A DNA stretch of 64,000 nt from Streptomyces bottropensis ATCC 25435 (GTDB taxonomy: Bacteria; Actinomycetota; Actinomycetes; Streptomycetales; Streptomycetaceae), in NCBI RefSeq assembly GCF_000383595.1, contig NZ_KB911581.1, positions 7,275,519 through 7,339,518 on the forward strand. The letters are read 5' to 3'. The position numbers and the translations under genes are program-made. This document shows, piece by piece, positions 32,745-41,147 of the stretch (its first letter is position 1; the number at the start of each line of letters is the position of its first letter). The notes beneath the pieces were generated by a model. That model searched no databases, was not told the DNA's origin, and saw nothing but the letters and a program-made list of their open reading frames with translations.

Positions 32745-33581
32745 TCAGTCCTCCGTCCGGCCCTCCATGGCGAGCAGCTCCTCGTTCGGGATCGCGCCGC
32801 CGAAGCGGCGGTCGCGGGAGGCGAACTCCAGGCAGGCCCGCCACAGGTCACGGCGGTCGAAGTCGGGCCACAGCACGTCCTGGAAGACCATCTCGGCGTA
32901 GGCGCTCTGCCAGAGCAGGTAGTTGGAGGTGCGCTGTTCCCCGCTGGGGCGCAGGAAGAGGTCGACGTCCGGCATGTCCGGGTAGTAGAGGTACTTCGCG
33001 AAGGTCTTCTCGGTGACCTTGGAGGGGTCGAGGCGGCCCGCGCGGATGTCCTCGGCGAGGGCCTGGGCCGCGTCGGCGATCTCGGCGCGGCCGCCGTAGT
33101 TCATGCAGAAGTACAGCGTCAGCCGGTCGTTGTCCTTGGTCTGCTCCTGGGCGACCTGGAGTTCCTTGGCGACCGACTTCCACAGCTTGGGCATCCGGCC
33201 CACCCAGCGGACCCGGATGCCCAGCGCGTCGAGCTGGTCGCGGGTCTTGCGGATGAAGTCGCGGTTGAAGTTCATGAGGAAGCGGACCTCGTCGGGCGAG
33301 CGCTTCCAGTTCTCGGTGGAGAAGGCGTAGAGGGAGATGTTGCGCACGCCGATCTCGACCGAGCCCTGGAGGACGTCCAGCACGCGCTCGGCGCCGACCT
33401 TGTGGCCCTCGGTGCGCGGCAGCCCGCGCTCCTTGGCCCAGCGGCCGTTGCCGTCCATGACGATCGCCACGTGCTTGGGGATCAGCTCGCCGGGGAGCTT
33501 GGGCGGGCGGGCGCCGGACGGGTGCGGCGTCGGTGCCTCGTACTCGCGGCGCTGACGCCCCAGGAACCCGCGTACCACCAT
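32745..33581 (-). CDS. uppS: Isoprenyl transferase (undecaprenyl diphosphate synthase family)
   Basis: The protein has 278 residues. The cis-prenyltransferase motifs are complete: HVAIVMDGNGRWAKERGLPR with the catalytic Asp, GHKVGAERV, the SLYAFSTENWKRS motif, YGGRAEIADA and the C-terminal PDMPDVDLFLRPSGEQRTSN. It adds isopentenyl units to an allylic diphosphate to build the lipid carrier for cell-wall synthesis, at the inner membrane face. The N-terminal 35 residues are a variable extension. It is downstream of recO on the same strand. Confidence 0.95.
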   Translation of the reverse strand: MVVRGFLGRQRREYEAPTPHPSGARPPKLPGELIPKHVAIVMDGNGRWAKERGLPRTEGHKVGAERVLDVLQGSVEIGVRNISLYAFSTENWKRSPDEVRFLMNFNRDFIRKTRDQLDALGIRVRWVGRMPKLWKSVAKELQVAQEQTKDNDRLTLYFCMNYGGRAEIADAAQALAEDIRAGRLDPSKVTEKTFAKYLYYPDMPDVDLFLRPSGEQRTSNYLLWQSAYAEMVFQDVLWPDFDRRDLWRACLEFASRDRRFGGAIPNEELLAMEGRTED

Positions 33582-33598
33582 GTGCTTCTCGTCTCCTC

Positions 33599-33641
33599 TG
33601 TGCTGCTCGACCCTGTGGTGCTCGACTGTGTGCTGCTCGAC
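33599..33641. repeat. Direct repeat TGTGCTGCTCGAC between uppS and recO
   Basis: Exact 13-mers at 33599-33611 and 33629-33641, 30 bp apart, with a partial third copy between them. Located in the 91-bp gap between recO and uppS. No function seen. Confidence 0.6.
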
Positions 33642-33672
33642 GGCTGTGCCGTGCCGGACGGCCGCGTGCCGC

Positions 33673-34422
33673 CTACGACTTCTCCACGTACCGCAGGGAG
33701 CGCAGGCCGCGCTCCAGGTGCCAGTGCAGATAGGCGGACACCAGCCCGCTGCCCTCCCGCACGTGCCGCGGCTCGCTCGCGTCCGCGGTCTCCCAGTCTC
33801 CCGTGAGCAGCGCGGCGAGCAGCCGCAGTGTCTGCGGTGAGGGTACGACGCTGCCGGGCATCCGGCAGTCCACGCAGACCGACCCCCCGGCGGCGACGGA
33901 GAAGAAGCGGTTCGGGCCGGGCATGCCGCACTTGGCGCAGTCGCCGAAGCTGGGGGCGTAGCCGTTGACGGCGAGCGAGCGCAGGAGGAAGGCGTCGAGG
34001 ACGAGGTGCGGCGCGTGCTCGCCGCGGGCGAGGGTGCGCAGCCCGCCGACGAGCAGCAGGTACTGCTGCACGGCGGGCTCGCCCTCGTGGTCCGTGAACC
34101 GTTCGGCCGTCTCCAGCATGGCCGTCCCGGCGGTGTAGCGGGCGTAGTCGCTGACGATGCCGCCGCCGTAGGGGGCGATGGTCTCGCTCTGGGTGCACAG
34201 GGGCAGCCCGCGTCCGATCAGCTCGCTGCCCCGCGCGAAGAACTGCACGTCCACGTGCGAGAAGGGTTCGAGCCGCGCCCCGAACTTCGACTTGGTCCGC
34301 CGCACTCCCCGGGCCACCGCCCGCACCCGCCCATGCCCCCGGGTGAGCAACGTGATGATCCGGTCCGCCTCACCGAGCTTCTGGGTACGCAGCACGACCC
34401 CGTCGTCACGGAACAGACTCAT
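33673..34422 (-). CDS. recO: DNA repair protein RecO
   Basis: The protein has 249 residues from ATG at 34422. It has an N-terminal OB fold (MSLFRDDGVVLRTQKLGEAD, then TLLTRGHGRVRAVARGVRRT) and a helical domain with a zinc knuckle, CAKC at about residues 160-163 and CVDC about 17 residues on. RecO loads RecA on SSB-coated DNA with RecR. Its own first 22 codons are repeated in decayed form 128 bp upstream (34485-34550). It precedes uppS, a common actinobacterial order. Confidence 0.95.
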   Translation of the reverse strand: MSLFRDDGVVLRTQKLGEADRIITLLTRGHGRVRAVARGVRRTKSKFGARLEPFSHVDVQFFARGSELIGRGLPLCTQSETIAPYGGGIVSDYARYTAGTAMLETAERFTDHEGEPAVQQYLLLVGGLRTLARGEHAPHLVLDAFLLRSLAVNGYAPSFGDCAKCGMPGPNRFFSVAAGGSVCVDCRMPGSVVPSPQTLRLLAALLTGDWETADASEPRHVREGSGLVSAYLHWHLERGLRSLRYVEKS

Positions 34423-34484
34423 CGCCCACCCCCGCAGATCCCCCGCCGGGGGCACGGGGGCCGCCCCCCGCAAGACAGCAGCAC

Positions 34485-34550
34485 GATCCGCTCCGCCGCA
34501 CCCGGCTTCCGGGTGCGCGGGACGACGGGGTCGTCGCGGAACGGACTCAT
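34485..34550 (-). repeat. Decayed duplicate of the recO 5' end
   Basis: Read on the minus strand from 34550 this gives MSPFRDDPVVPRTRKPGAAE then RI, against MSLFRDDGVVLRTQKLGEAD then RI at the true recO start. By eye 53 of 66 bases match. The copy lies 128 bp upstream, out of frame with recO, and then diverges. It is a partial tandem duplication. Confidence 0.75.
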
Positions 34551-34579
34551 GCCGCCCATTCTCACCTACGGCCACCCCT

Positions 34580-34810
34580 TCAAGGGACCTCGCCCCGACT
34601 GCGGGCGTTCTCGTACGCGGTCGCCGCGCGCAGCCGTTCTATGGTCGTGGCGGCCCGGACGGCGTCGGGGGCGCAGTCCCACTCCCTTCCGCCGCCGACC
34701 GGCCGCAGCTGGACGTAGGGGCCCTCGTGGCCCATGACCCGGCCGACCCTGCCCGTGCGGGTGTCGACCGCGTAGGTGCCGACCGCCGGCTTCTTCCCGT
34801 GTCCGCTCAC
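34580..34810 (-). CDS. Small conserved actinobacterial protein
   Basis: The protein has 76 residues from GTG at 34810; the conserved part starts TYAVDTRTGRVGRVMGHEGP, followed by YVQLRPVGGGREWDCAPDAV. The ribosome site is weak. Similar short proteins with the same TYAVDTRTGRVG core are common in streptomycetes, so it is taken as real despite its size. It has a beta-rich, SH3-like look and a basic C-terminal helix. Function unknown. It is upstream of recO and reads the same way. Confidence 0.65.
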   Translation of the reverse strand: MSGHGKKPAVGTYAVDTRTGRVGRVMGHEGPYVQLRPVGGGREWDCAPDAVRAATTIERLRAATAYENARSRGEVP

Positions 34811-35316
34811 CGCAGGGCCGCCGCCGAAATACCCGGTACCAACAGAACAATTCCTGTCTTTCCGGCTGCCCGCCGCAATTCCTCCACCGCATCCTCCGCC
34901 TCTTCGACACGCCCGCCGAGTTCCGCCCGCCGGGCCTTCTCCCACCGCCTTCACGGTGCTCCCCCACACCGTCGGATTTCACTCTTCGCATCCCTCCGGT
35001 TACCCCTGGTGCCTAAACTCGGCGGGAGTCTGTCCCGTACAACTACGGGGTGGCGCGAAAGCGTTGGGTCGGGGCCGACGGACCTGGAAGACCAGGGACG
35101 AGGCCGGACGCGGTCCTCACAGCATCGTCACAGGTGGTCCTCACATACGAGGGGAATCTCCGCGTTGTCCACCTAAGATTCCCTTTGGTTCCCCCGTTTT
35201 CCGACAACTCGCCGACGCATCACGTGTCATGGGAAACCACTCGGCGTACATGAGCGTCGAACACCGCGTGAGCAACCGCTGTCCCGGCGGTCCGAAAGTA
35301 CGGAAGATGGGGACCC
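34811..35316. other. Non-coding region upstream of the SARP gene
   Basis: No convincing gene is seen. The region is less GC-rich than the coding DNA and holds the inverted repeat at 35152-35183 and several pyrimidine-rich runs. It probably carries the promoters of the small minus-strand gene and of the SARP gene. Confidence 0.5.
35152..35183. promoter_or_regulatory. Inverted repeat upstream of the SARP gene
   Basis: GGGAATCT (35152-35159) and AGATTCCC (35176-35183) are perfect arms around 16 bases. TAAGAT at 35174-35179, inside the right arm, could be a -10 box. It may be an operator for the SARP gene, 135 bp downstream. Confidence 0.4.
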
Positions 35317-38300
35317 GTGGAGCTGGAATTCCGACTGCTCGGCCCGGTCGAGGCATGGCACGGTGACAGACCCCTGCGGCTGGGCGGGCCGAAGCCGCGC
35401 GCGCTGCTGGCCGTACTGCTGCTGAGGGCCGGGCAGGTGGTGCCCGCGGACGCGCTGGTGGACGTGATCTGGGGGGACGAGCCCCCGGACACCGCGCGGG
35501 CGCTGGTGCAGACGTATGTGTCGGCGCTGCGCCGGGCCCTGCCGCCCGAGGCGGCGGAGGCGATCGAGACCCGGCCCCCGGGATACGTGATGCGGCCCGG
35601 GGTCGGGCGGGTCGATCTGGCGGAGTTCGAGGCCTACACGGCGGACGCGCGGCGGGCCGCCGCCGACGGGGACCACGCGGCGGCGGCCCGGCTGCTGCGA
35701 CAGGCGCTGGAGCTGTGGCACGGCCCCGCGCTCGGCGGCGTCGGGGACGCGCTGCGCGGTGAGGCCGGACGGCTGGAGGAGGCCCGGCAGGCGGCCCTGG
35801 AGGAACGGATCGCCGCCGAGCTGGAGACCGGCGGGCACGAGGCGGAGCTGGTCACGGAGCTGACCTCGCTGGTCGAGGCCCGTCCGACCCGGGAGCGGCC
35901 GCGCGGCCAGCTGATGCTGGGGCTGTACCGGCTGGGCCGGCAGGCGGACGCGCTGGCCGTCCACGCGGAGGGCCGGGCCGCGCTCGCCGAGGAACTGGGG
36001 CTCGACCCGGGCCCGGAGCTGACCAGGCTGTACGAGGCCATCCTGCGGGCCGACCCGGCCCTGCTCACCGCCACGACGGCCCCCGCCGCCCCGCGGCCCG
36101 CCGCCCCCCCCCGGCCGGTGTCGCTCCTGCCGCCCGCCATCGGGGACTTCACCGGCCGGGAGGAGGAACTGGCGGGAGTCGTCGGGGCGTTGCGGGGCGC
36201 GCGGGAGGCGATGCCGGTCGTCGTGGTGTCGGGGGCCGCCGGCGTCGGCAAGTCGGCGCTCGCCGTGCAGGCCGCGCACCGGGTGGCGGACGCCTACCCC
36301 GACGGGCAGCTCTACGCCGAACTGCACGGCTTCAGCGAGCCCGTACCGCCCGCCGAGGTGCTGGGCCGGCTGCTGCGGGCGCTCGGCGCGGACCCGCCCG
36401 AGGACATCGCCGAGCGCGGCGACCTGTTCCGCAGCCTCGTCGCCGGGCGGCGGATCCTGCTGGTCCTGGACGACGCGAACGGCGAGGCCCAGGTACGGCC
36501 GCTGCTGCCGGGCAGCGCCACCTGCGGGGTCCTGGTGACCTCACGGGCCCGGCTCGGGGGGCTCGTCGGCGCTCGGCGCACCGACCTGGACGTCCTGGAC
36601 GACGCGCGCGGCCTGGAACTGCTCACCCGGGTCACCGGCCGGGAACGCACCCCGGACGACCCGCGTGAACAGGCCGCGGCGCGGCGCATCGTCGAGCTGT
36701 GCGGCGGGCTGCCGCTGGCCCTGCGGATCGCGGGGGCCCGCCTGGCGACCCGGCGCCACTGGACGCCCAGCGTGCTCGCCGAGCGCCTCGCCGACGAGCA
36801 CCGCCGCCTGGACGAGCTGTCCGTGGGCGACCTGGAGGTACGGGCCGGTCTCGGCCTCAGCTACCGGGCGCTCGACGAGTGCGCCCGCCGGGTCCTGCGC
36901 CGCATCGCCACCCTCGGTTCGGCGGACGTCGCCGTGTGGACGGTGGCCGCGCTCTCCGGCATGTCCGAGGACCGGGCGGAGGAGGTCCTCGAACGCCTCC
37001 TGGACGCCCAGCTGATCAACTGCCCCGGCACCGACCAGGTCGGCCAGCCCCGCTACCGCCTGCACGACCTGGTCCGCGTCTACGCGGCCGAACGCGCGGA
37101 GACCGAGGACCCCGTGGACGACCGCACGGCGGCGGTGGGGAGGGCGCTCGGCGCGGGCCTGTGGCTGATGGACCGGGTGACGGAGAAGTCCCCTTCGGGC
37201 GCGGTGACTCTGCGACAGGGCTTCGCCCCGAAGGGGCGCGGGGCCGTGACACATACGGCTCCGCCGCGCGGGCGCGGGCAACCGCAGCGGACCGGAAGCC
37301 GCGAACCGACGAGCGCCCCCACCCCGGTGGGCGAACGGACCACCCGCCGAGCCCTGGAAGACCCCTTCGCCTGGTTCGACGCGGAGGCCGACACCCTCAC
37401 CAACGCGGTCGAGCGCGCGGCGGCGCTGGGCCTGCACACCCTCGCCTGTGAAGCGGCGGCGGCCCTGTGCTCCTCCTCGTTCGCCATCAAGAACCGCTTC
37501 GACGCCTGGTGGCGCAGCCACGACGCCGCCCTCGCCGCGGCCCGCCGCGCCGAGGACCGCTCGGGCGAGGCCCTGCTGATCATCGGCCTGGGACAGCTCC
37601 GCTACGAACAGGACCGCATCGCCGAGTCCCAGGAGTACTTCCGCACCGCGGAGCGCGTCTGCACCGAACTGGGCGACGTACGCGGCCGGTCCGCCGCCCT
37701 CGCGGGCCTCGGCAGCGCCTGCCGCGAGGTCGGTGAACTGCGGGAGGCGGAACGGGCGTTGACCGACGCGGCCGAGGGCTTCCGGCGGATCGGCGACGAC
37801 ACCGGGGTCGGGGTCGCCTGCCGGTACGGGGGTTCCGTACGCCTTGAACTCGGCGACCAGGAGGGCGCGTTCCCGCTGCTCGACGAGTCGCTGCGGGCGT
37901 ACCGGCGGCTCGGCAGCCGGCGCGGCGAGGCACTGGCGCTGCGCACGCTCAGCCTGGTGCACCGCTCGCTCGGCGCGTACGAGGAGGCCGCGCGCGTGGC
38001 CGAGCGGGCGCTGGAGATCCTGCGCGAGATCGGCGACCCGCACATGGCGGCGTACGCCCTGCGGGCCCGGGCCAAGGCGCGGCTGCGGCTGGGGCACGTG
38101 CGGGAGGCGGAGGCGGAGCTGCGCGAGATCGTGGAGGTCTGCCGGGTCCACGAGGACCGTTTCGGCGAGGCCCTGACGCTGCGCACGCTCGGCGAGTGCG
38201 CGCTGGCCGACGGGCGGCTGACGGACGCGGAGGGGCTGCTGACCGCGTCCGCCGCCCTCTGGGGCGTGCTCGCGCTGCCCCTCCCCCGGGCCCGCGCCCT

Positions 38301-38430
38301 GCGCAACCTGTCCGTCGTACGGGCCGCGCTCGGCGACAAGGAGGGCGCCGAGGCGCTGCGGGCCGAGGCCATGACGGTGTTCGACGCCTGCGAGGCCCGC
38401 GAACGCCACGAGCCGTGGCCGTGGGTGTGA
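35317..38430 (+). CDS. AfsR-like large SARP regulator (SARP-BTAD-NB-ARC-TPR)
   Basis: The protein has 1037 residues from GTG at 35317, with GGGGA upstream. Domains in order are an OmpR-like DNA-binding domain (about 1-95, MELEFRLLGPVEAWHGDRPL, then GGPKPRALLAVLLLRAGQVV), a bacterial transcriptional-activation domain (about 100-245), an NB-ARC ATPase with P-loop GAAGVGKSA near 306-314 and a Walker B LLVLDDA, and TPR-like helices (about 700-1000). It should activate genes with 11-bp phased heptamers, often secondary metabolism. Residues about 625-665 look foreign: they are translated from an interspersed repeat lying in frame. Three matching heptamers lie 93 bp downstream of its stop. Confidence 0.9.
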   Translation: MELEFRLLGPVEAWHGDRPLRLGGPKPRALLAVLLLRAGQVVPADALVDVIWGDEPPDTARALVQTYVSALRRALPPEAAEAIETRPPGYVMRPGVGRVDLAEFEAYTADARRAAADGDHAAAARLLRQALELWHGPALGGVGDALRGEAGRLEEARQAALEERIAAELETGGHEAELVTELTSLVEARPTRERPRGQLMLGLYRLGRQADALAVHAEGRAALAEELGLDPGPELTRLYEAILRADPALLTATTAPAAPRPAAPPRPVSLLPPAIGDFTGREEELAGVVGALRGAREAMPVVVVSGAAGVGKSALAVQAAHRVADAYPDGQLYAELHGFSEPVPPAEVLGRLLRALGADPPEDIAERGDLFRSLVAGRRILLVLDDANGEAQVRPLLPGSATCGVLVTSRARLGGLVGARRTDLDVLDDARGLELLTRVTGRERTPDDPREQAAARRIVELCGGLPLALRIAGARLATRRHWTPSVLAERLADEHRRLDELSVGDLEVRAGLGLSYRALDECARRVLRRIATLGSADVAVWTVAALSGMSEDRAEEVLERLLDAQLINCPGTDQVGQPRYRLHDLVRVYAAERAETEDPVDDRTAAVGRALGAGLWLMDRVTEKSPSGAVTLRQGFAPKGRGAVTHTAPPRGRGQPQRTGSREPTSAPTPVGERTTRRALEDPFAWFDAEADTLTNAVERAAALGLHTLACEAAAALCSSSFAIKNRFDAWWRSHDAALAAARRAEDRSGEALLIIGLGQLRYEQDRIAESQEYFRTAERVCTELGDVRGRSAALAGLGSACREVGELREAERALTDAAEGFRRIGDDTGVGVACRYGGSVRLELGDQEGAFPLLDESLRAYRRLGSRRGEALALRTLSLVHRSLGAYEEAARVAERALEILREIGDPHMAAYALRARAKARLRLGHVREAEAELREIVEVCRVHEDRFGEALTLRTLGECALADGRLTDAEGLLTASAALWGVLALPLPRARALRNLSVVRAALGDKEGAEALRAEAMTVFDACEARERHEPWPWV
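37196..37310. repeat. Interspersed repeat inside the SARP coding sequence
   Basis: GGGCTTCGCCCCGAAGGGGC, then GGGGCCGTGACACATACGGC and TCCGCCGCGCGGGCGCGGGC: this is the common Streptomyces intergenic element, here inside an open frame. It contributes a basic, Pro/Arg/Gly-rich stretch between the NB-ARC and TPR parts without breaking the frame. Confidence 0.65.
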
Positions 38431-38522
38431 TCCGCCCGATCCGGGTCCTCGGGGTGCTCCGGGGGCTCGGGTGCTCCGCGCGTGTCCGGCGCGTTCGCGA
38501 CCCTCGGCCAGGCCGAAACCCG

Positions 38523-38551
38523 CTTGCGGCCGACTTGCAGAGAACTTGCAG
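38523..38551 (+). promoter_or_regulatory. Three SARP-type heptamers at 11-bp spacing
   Basis: CTTGCGG at 38523-38529, CTTGCAG at 38534-38540 and CTTGCAG at 38545-38551 are spaced exactly 11 bp. SARP activators bind such direct heptamers just upstream of a -10 box; CATTCT at 38562-38567 is in a suitable place. The site lies right after the AfsR-like gene and upstream of the dipeptidase gene. Confidence 0.65.
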
Positions 38552-38742
38552 CGGAGTGCGCCATTCTCGGTGTCCTCGGGGGAACAACGGATCGGCCGGG
38601 CGACCACCGCCCGGCCGGTCGGCCCACCGGAGCGCACAGGGGACGGACCGGTGGGAACGTGACAACAGTGGGTTCGGAACAGCAGGACGGACTGGGGGAA
38701 CACCCGGCTCCAGACCGCAGACCACCACTCAAGGGGGGAAGC

Positions 38743-38783
38743 CCCCGGGGAGGGACATCAGGGGATCAGGTCCCTCCCCGGGG
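38743..38783 (+). other. Perfect 14-bp hairpin in the dipeptidase leader
   Basis: CCCCGGGGAGGGAC (38743-38756) pairs perfectly with 38770-38783. The 13-base loop contains the direct repeat ATCAG...ATCAG. It begins about 190 bp after the SARP heptamers and ends 52 bp before the dipeptidase ATG, so it would form in the leader RNA. Terminator, attenuator or spacer element: not decided. Confidence 0.6.
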
Positions 38784-38835
38784 TGCTGCCACACACCCCG
38801 CCGCCGCACCCCTCCCGCCCGGTGGAAGACGATCC

Positions 38836-39492
38836 ATGGCTTCGATCATCCTCATGAGCGACCCCGAGGTCGCCGGTGTCCCGGTCCAGGAGTGCGGTGA
38901 GCCCCTCGTCGACCTGAGGGAGCTGCCCTTCGTGGTGGTCGACTCCCGCCAGGCCGACCCCGACGGGTCGTACGCGCACCTGCGCGAGGGCGTCGCCTGG
39001 CGCCTCGCCCGCGCCGCCCGGCTGCTTCCCGACGGGCTGCGGCTGCTGGTGACCGAGGGGTACCGGCCGCTCGCCCTGCAGATCGAGTACTTCGAGGCGT
39101 ACGCCGCCGAACTGCGGCTCGCCCACCCGGACTGGACCGAGGAGCACCTCCACGTCCAGACCAGCCGTTCCCTCTCGCCGCCGGAGATCGGGCCGCATGT
39201 CGCGGGCGCCGCGGTCGACCTCACCCTGTGCACCGCCGCCGGGGAGGAACTCGACATGGGCACCCGTCTCGACGCGAGCCCCGAGGAGAGCGACGACGCC
39301 TGCTACACCGACGCGCCGAACATCTCCGACACCGCCCGCGGCAACCGCCGCACCCTGAGCGCGGCCCTCACCACGGCAGGGCTGGTGAACTACCCCACCG
39401 AGTGGTGGCACTGGTCGTACGGGGACCGGTACTGGGCGCTGATGACGGGCGCCTCGAACGCGCTGTACGGACCCGCGAGGACCGGCGCCTAG
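38836..39492 (+). CDS. D-Ala-D-Ala dipeptidase-like protein (VanX/M15 family)
   Basis: The protein has 218 residues from ATG at 38836 (GGTGGAAG upstream); an in-frame GTG at 38658 would add a Pro/Gly-rich extension and read through the leader hairpin, so it is less likely. The M15D zinc-site motif is visible as GPHVAGAAVDLTL (His and Asp ligands), the catalytic Glu and third ligand His as TEWWHWSYGDRYWA, and the Arg-containing RLLVTEGYRPL is conserved. VanX-type enzymes cut D-Ala-D-Ala before cell-wall assembly or recycle it. No signal peptide, so it acts in the cytoplasm. There is no vanH/vanA neighbour; a recycling role or a link to the SARP regulon is possible. Confidence 0.88.
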   Translation: MASIILMSDPEVAGVPVQECGEPLVDLRELPFVVVDSRQADPDGSYAHLREGVAWRLARAARLLPDGLRLLVTEGYRPLALQIEYFEAYAAELRLAHPDWTEEHLHVQTSRSLSPPEIGPHVAGAAVDLTLCTAAGEELDMGTRLDASPEESDDACYTDAPNISDTARGNRRTLSAALTTAGLVNYPTEWWHWSYGDRYWALMTGASNALYGPARTGA

Positions 39493-39542
39493 CCCGCCGG
39501 CCCGTGCCGGGCTCTGCCGTCCCCCCGTCCCCGCCGTCCCTA

Positions 39543-39641
39543 CCCGTCCCATCCCTGAGGGCCGCACCCCGTCTCCCGTCGCCGCCCCGGCGGCGAACCC
39601 CGTAGCGGGGGTCGGGGGCAGCACCGCGCGGATGGGACGGG
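39543..39641. repeat. Interspersed repeat with long inverted ends between convergent genes
   Basis: CCCGTCCCATCC (39543-39554) and GGATGGGACGGG (39630-39641) form the inner arms of a longer imperfect inverted repeat continuing outward. Inside is GCCGCCCCGGCGGC. This is a common Streptomyces intergenic repeat and probably terminates both flanking genes. Confidence 0.65.
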
Positions 39642-39683
39642 CAGGGGCGGCGGGGGCGCCGTGGTGCTGCCCGCCGCGCCCGG

Positions 39684-40124
39684 TCAGGCCCCGAACCGCC
39701 GTACGTACCGCCGCTGCCAGGGGGTCTCCACCGCGTGCCGGTCGTAGTGCCGGCGCACGTACGCCACGGCCTCGCCCGGCGGTACGCCGTCCAGCACCGC
39801 GAGCGCGGCCAGCGCCGTGCCGGTGCGGCCCCGGCCGCCGCCGCACGCCACCTCGACCCGCTCGGCGGCCGCCCGGTCCCAGACGTCGCGCAGCACCCGT
39901 GCCGCCTCCGCCCGGTCGGCGGGCAGCCGGAAGTCGGGCCAACGCAGCCAGCGGGCCGCCCAGGGGACCTCGGGCGGCTCCTCGCCGAGGCAGTACACGG
40001 CGTAGGTGGGCACGCTGCCGTCCGGGAGCGGACGGCGCAGCCCCCGGCCGCGCACCAGCCGCCCCGAGGGCAGCCGCAGCACACCGGGGCCGGCCGGGTC
40101 CCAGGGCTCGATCGGCTCCGCCAT
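39684..40124 (-). CDS. Protein tyrosine/dual-specificity phosphatase-like protein
   Basis: The protein has 146 residues. The Cx5R phosphate loop is visible as ACGGGRGRTGTALAALAVL, with Cys and Arg present, and an upstream Asp-containing segment (RWLRWPDFRLPADRAEA) can supply the general acid. The helix after the loop is normal. The C-terminal AYVRRHYDRHAVETPWQRRY is also typical. It should remove phosphate from proteins or small phosphoesters in the cytoplasm. The gene starts four bases after the FCD regulator stop, so they form an operon. Confidence 0.85.
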   Translation of the reverse strand: MAEPIEPWDPAGPGVLRLPSGRLVRGRGLRRPLPDGSVPTYAVYCLGEEPPEVPWAARWLRWPDFRLPADRAEAARVLRDVWDRAAAERVEVACGGGRGRTGTALAALAVLDGVPPGEAVAYVRRHYDRHAVETPWQRRYVRRFGA

Positions 40125-40128
40125 GGCC

Positions 40129-40860
40129 CTAGCCCACCCCCCGCGACGCCTGCGCGGCCCTGGTCTCGATGCCCCTGAAGTGGTCGGCCATCGCCCGGCG
40201 CGCGCCCTCGACGTCATGGGCGCGCAGGGCGGCCACGATGTCGCGGTGTCGGCGGATGGTCAGCTCGGGGGTGGGGTCGTCGGTCCAGCCGCGGGCGCCG
40301 GCGACGCGCAGGAAGACGGTCCAGAAGGCGCCGAGGAGCTGGGGGACGAGCGTGTTGCCGAGGGAGGCGTAGAGGAGTTCGTGGAAGTCGCGGTCGAGTT
40401 CGGCCACGGACCCGCCCGCCTTCCCGGCCTCCTCCATCCGGTCCACCACGGCCGCGAGGGCGTCCAGTTCGTCCCGCGTGAGGGTGCCCGCCACCCGGCG
40501 TACGAGGCCGTCCTCCAGGATCTCGCGGATCTGGAGGATCTCGGCGAGCGCGGCGGTGTCGCCGTCGGGCCGGGCGAGGGCGCGGAAGGTGAGGCCGTCG
40601 ATCAGGGGGGTGAGGGAGGCCTCGCCGACATAGGTGCCGTAGCCGTGCCGGATGTCGACTATGTCGAGGGCCTGCAGGGCTTTCAGGGCCTCCCGGACGG
40701 AGTTGCGGCTGACGCCGAGGTTCTCCATCAGCTCCGTCTCGGTGGGCAGCGGCGCGCCCGCCCGGAGCCCCTGGTCGAGGATGAGCTGCATGACCTCGTG
40801 CTGGATCTGGCTGCTCACCCGCCGCTCGGGCCGGCGCCGGCCCCCGCTCTCCTGAGACAT
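40129..40860 (-). CDS. GntR-family regulator with FCD domain
   Basis: The protein has 243 residues from ATG at 40860; in-frame ATGs at 40869 and 40887 are also possible. It has an N-terminal winged helix (VSSQIQHEVMQLILDQGLRA, then GVSRNSVREALKALQALDIV) and an FCD ligand domain (residues about 90-230) with the metal-ligand pattern Asp-x3-His (DRDFHELLY) and later His residues. Such regulators sense organic acids or sugar acids such as sialic acid, gluconate or lactate. It is divergent from the ABC importer-lyase operon, its probable target, and cotranscribed with the phosphatase gene. Confidence 0.92.
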   Translation of the reverse strand: MSQESGGRRRPERRVSSQIQHEVMQLILDQGLRAGAPLPTETELMENLGVSRNSVREALKALQALDIVDIRHGYGTYVGEASLTPLIDGLTFRALARPDGDTAALAEILQIREILEDGLVRRVAGTLTRDELDALAAVVDRMEEAGKAGGSVAELDRDFHELLYASLGNTLVPQLLGAFWTVFLRVAGARGWTDDPTPELTIRRHRDIVAALRAHDVEGARRAMADHFRGIETRAAQASRGVG

Positions 40861-41024
40861 GCGCCGCATCGTACGCTCGCCGGACATCCGACGTCCCACC
40901 TCCGGACGGAAACCACGTGGACTGACCAGGGGAACGCCAGGTTAACGTCCAGTGGCGACCATGGGACACCTCCCCCTGACGGCCCCTCAACAGTCCTTAT
41001 TTCATAGCGGCGTTGATCCGTCAT

Positions 41025-41035
41025 TGGTCGCACCT
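41025..41035. promoter_or_regulatory. Candidate FCD-regulator operator
   Basis: TGGTCGCACCT is close to the TGGT-N3-ACCA pattern bound by FadR/FCD proteins. It lies 30 bp upstream of the -35 box. A weaker copy, TGGACTGACCA, lies at 40918-40928, nearer the regulator gene. Confidence 0.4.
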
Positions 41036-41065
41036 CTGGCACGTACGCCATTCGTGTGCGATCGC

Positions 41066-41094
41066 TTGACCGCCCCTGCGGGTGCTCCTAAGGT
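41066..41094 (+). promoter_or_regulatory. Promoter of the ABC importer operon
   Basis: TTGACC (41066-41071), a 17-bp spacer, then TAAGGT (41089-41094): a near-consensus housekeeping promoter. Transcription would start near 41101, leaving a 47-base leader with GGAGG before the GTG at 41148. Confidence 0.7.
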
Positions 41095-41147
41095 CACGCT
41101 GCCCCCTGTAGGACGTAGGACGTCGTATCTCCCGCCCTGGAGGACTT

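Noticed and set aside
35050..35253. Possible 67-residue gene upstream of the SARP gene
   Set aside because: No ribosome site, no homology pattern, overlaps the inverted repeat and probable promoter.
36541..38703. Long minus-strand frame opposite the SARP gene
   Set aside because: Shadow of a strongly GC-biased gene; no recognisable domain.
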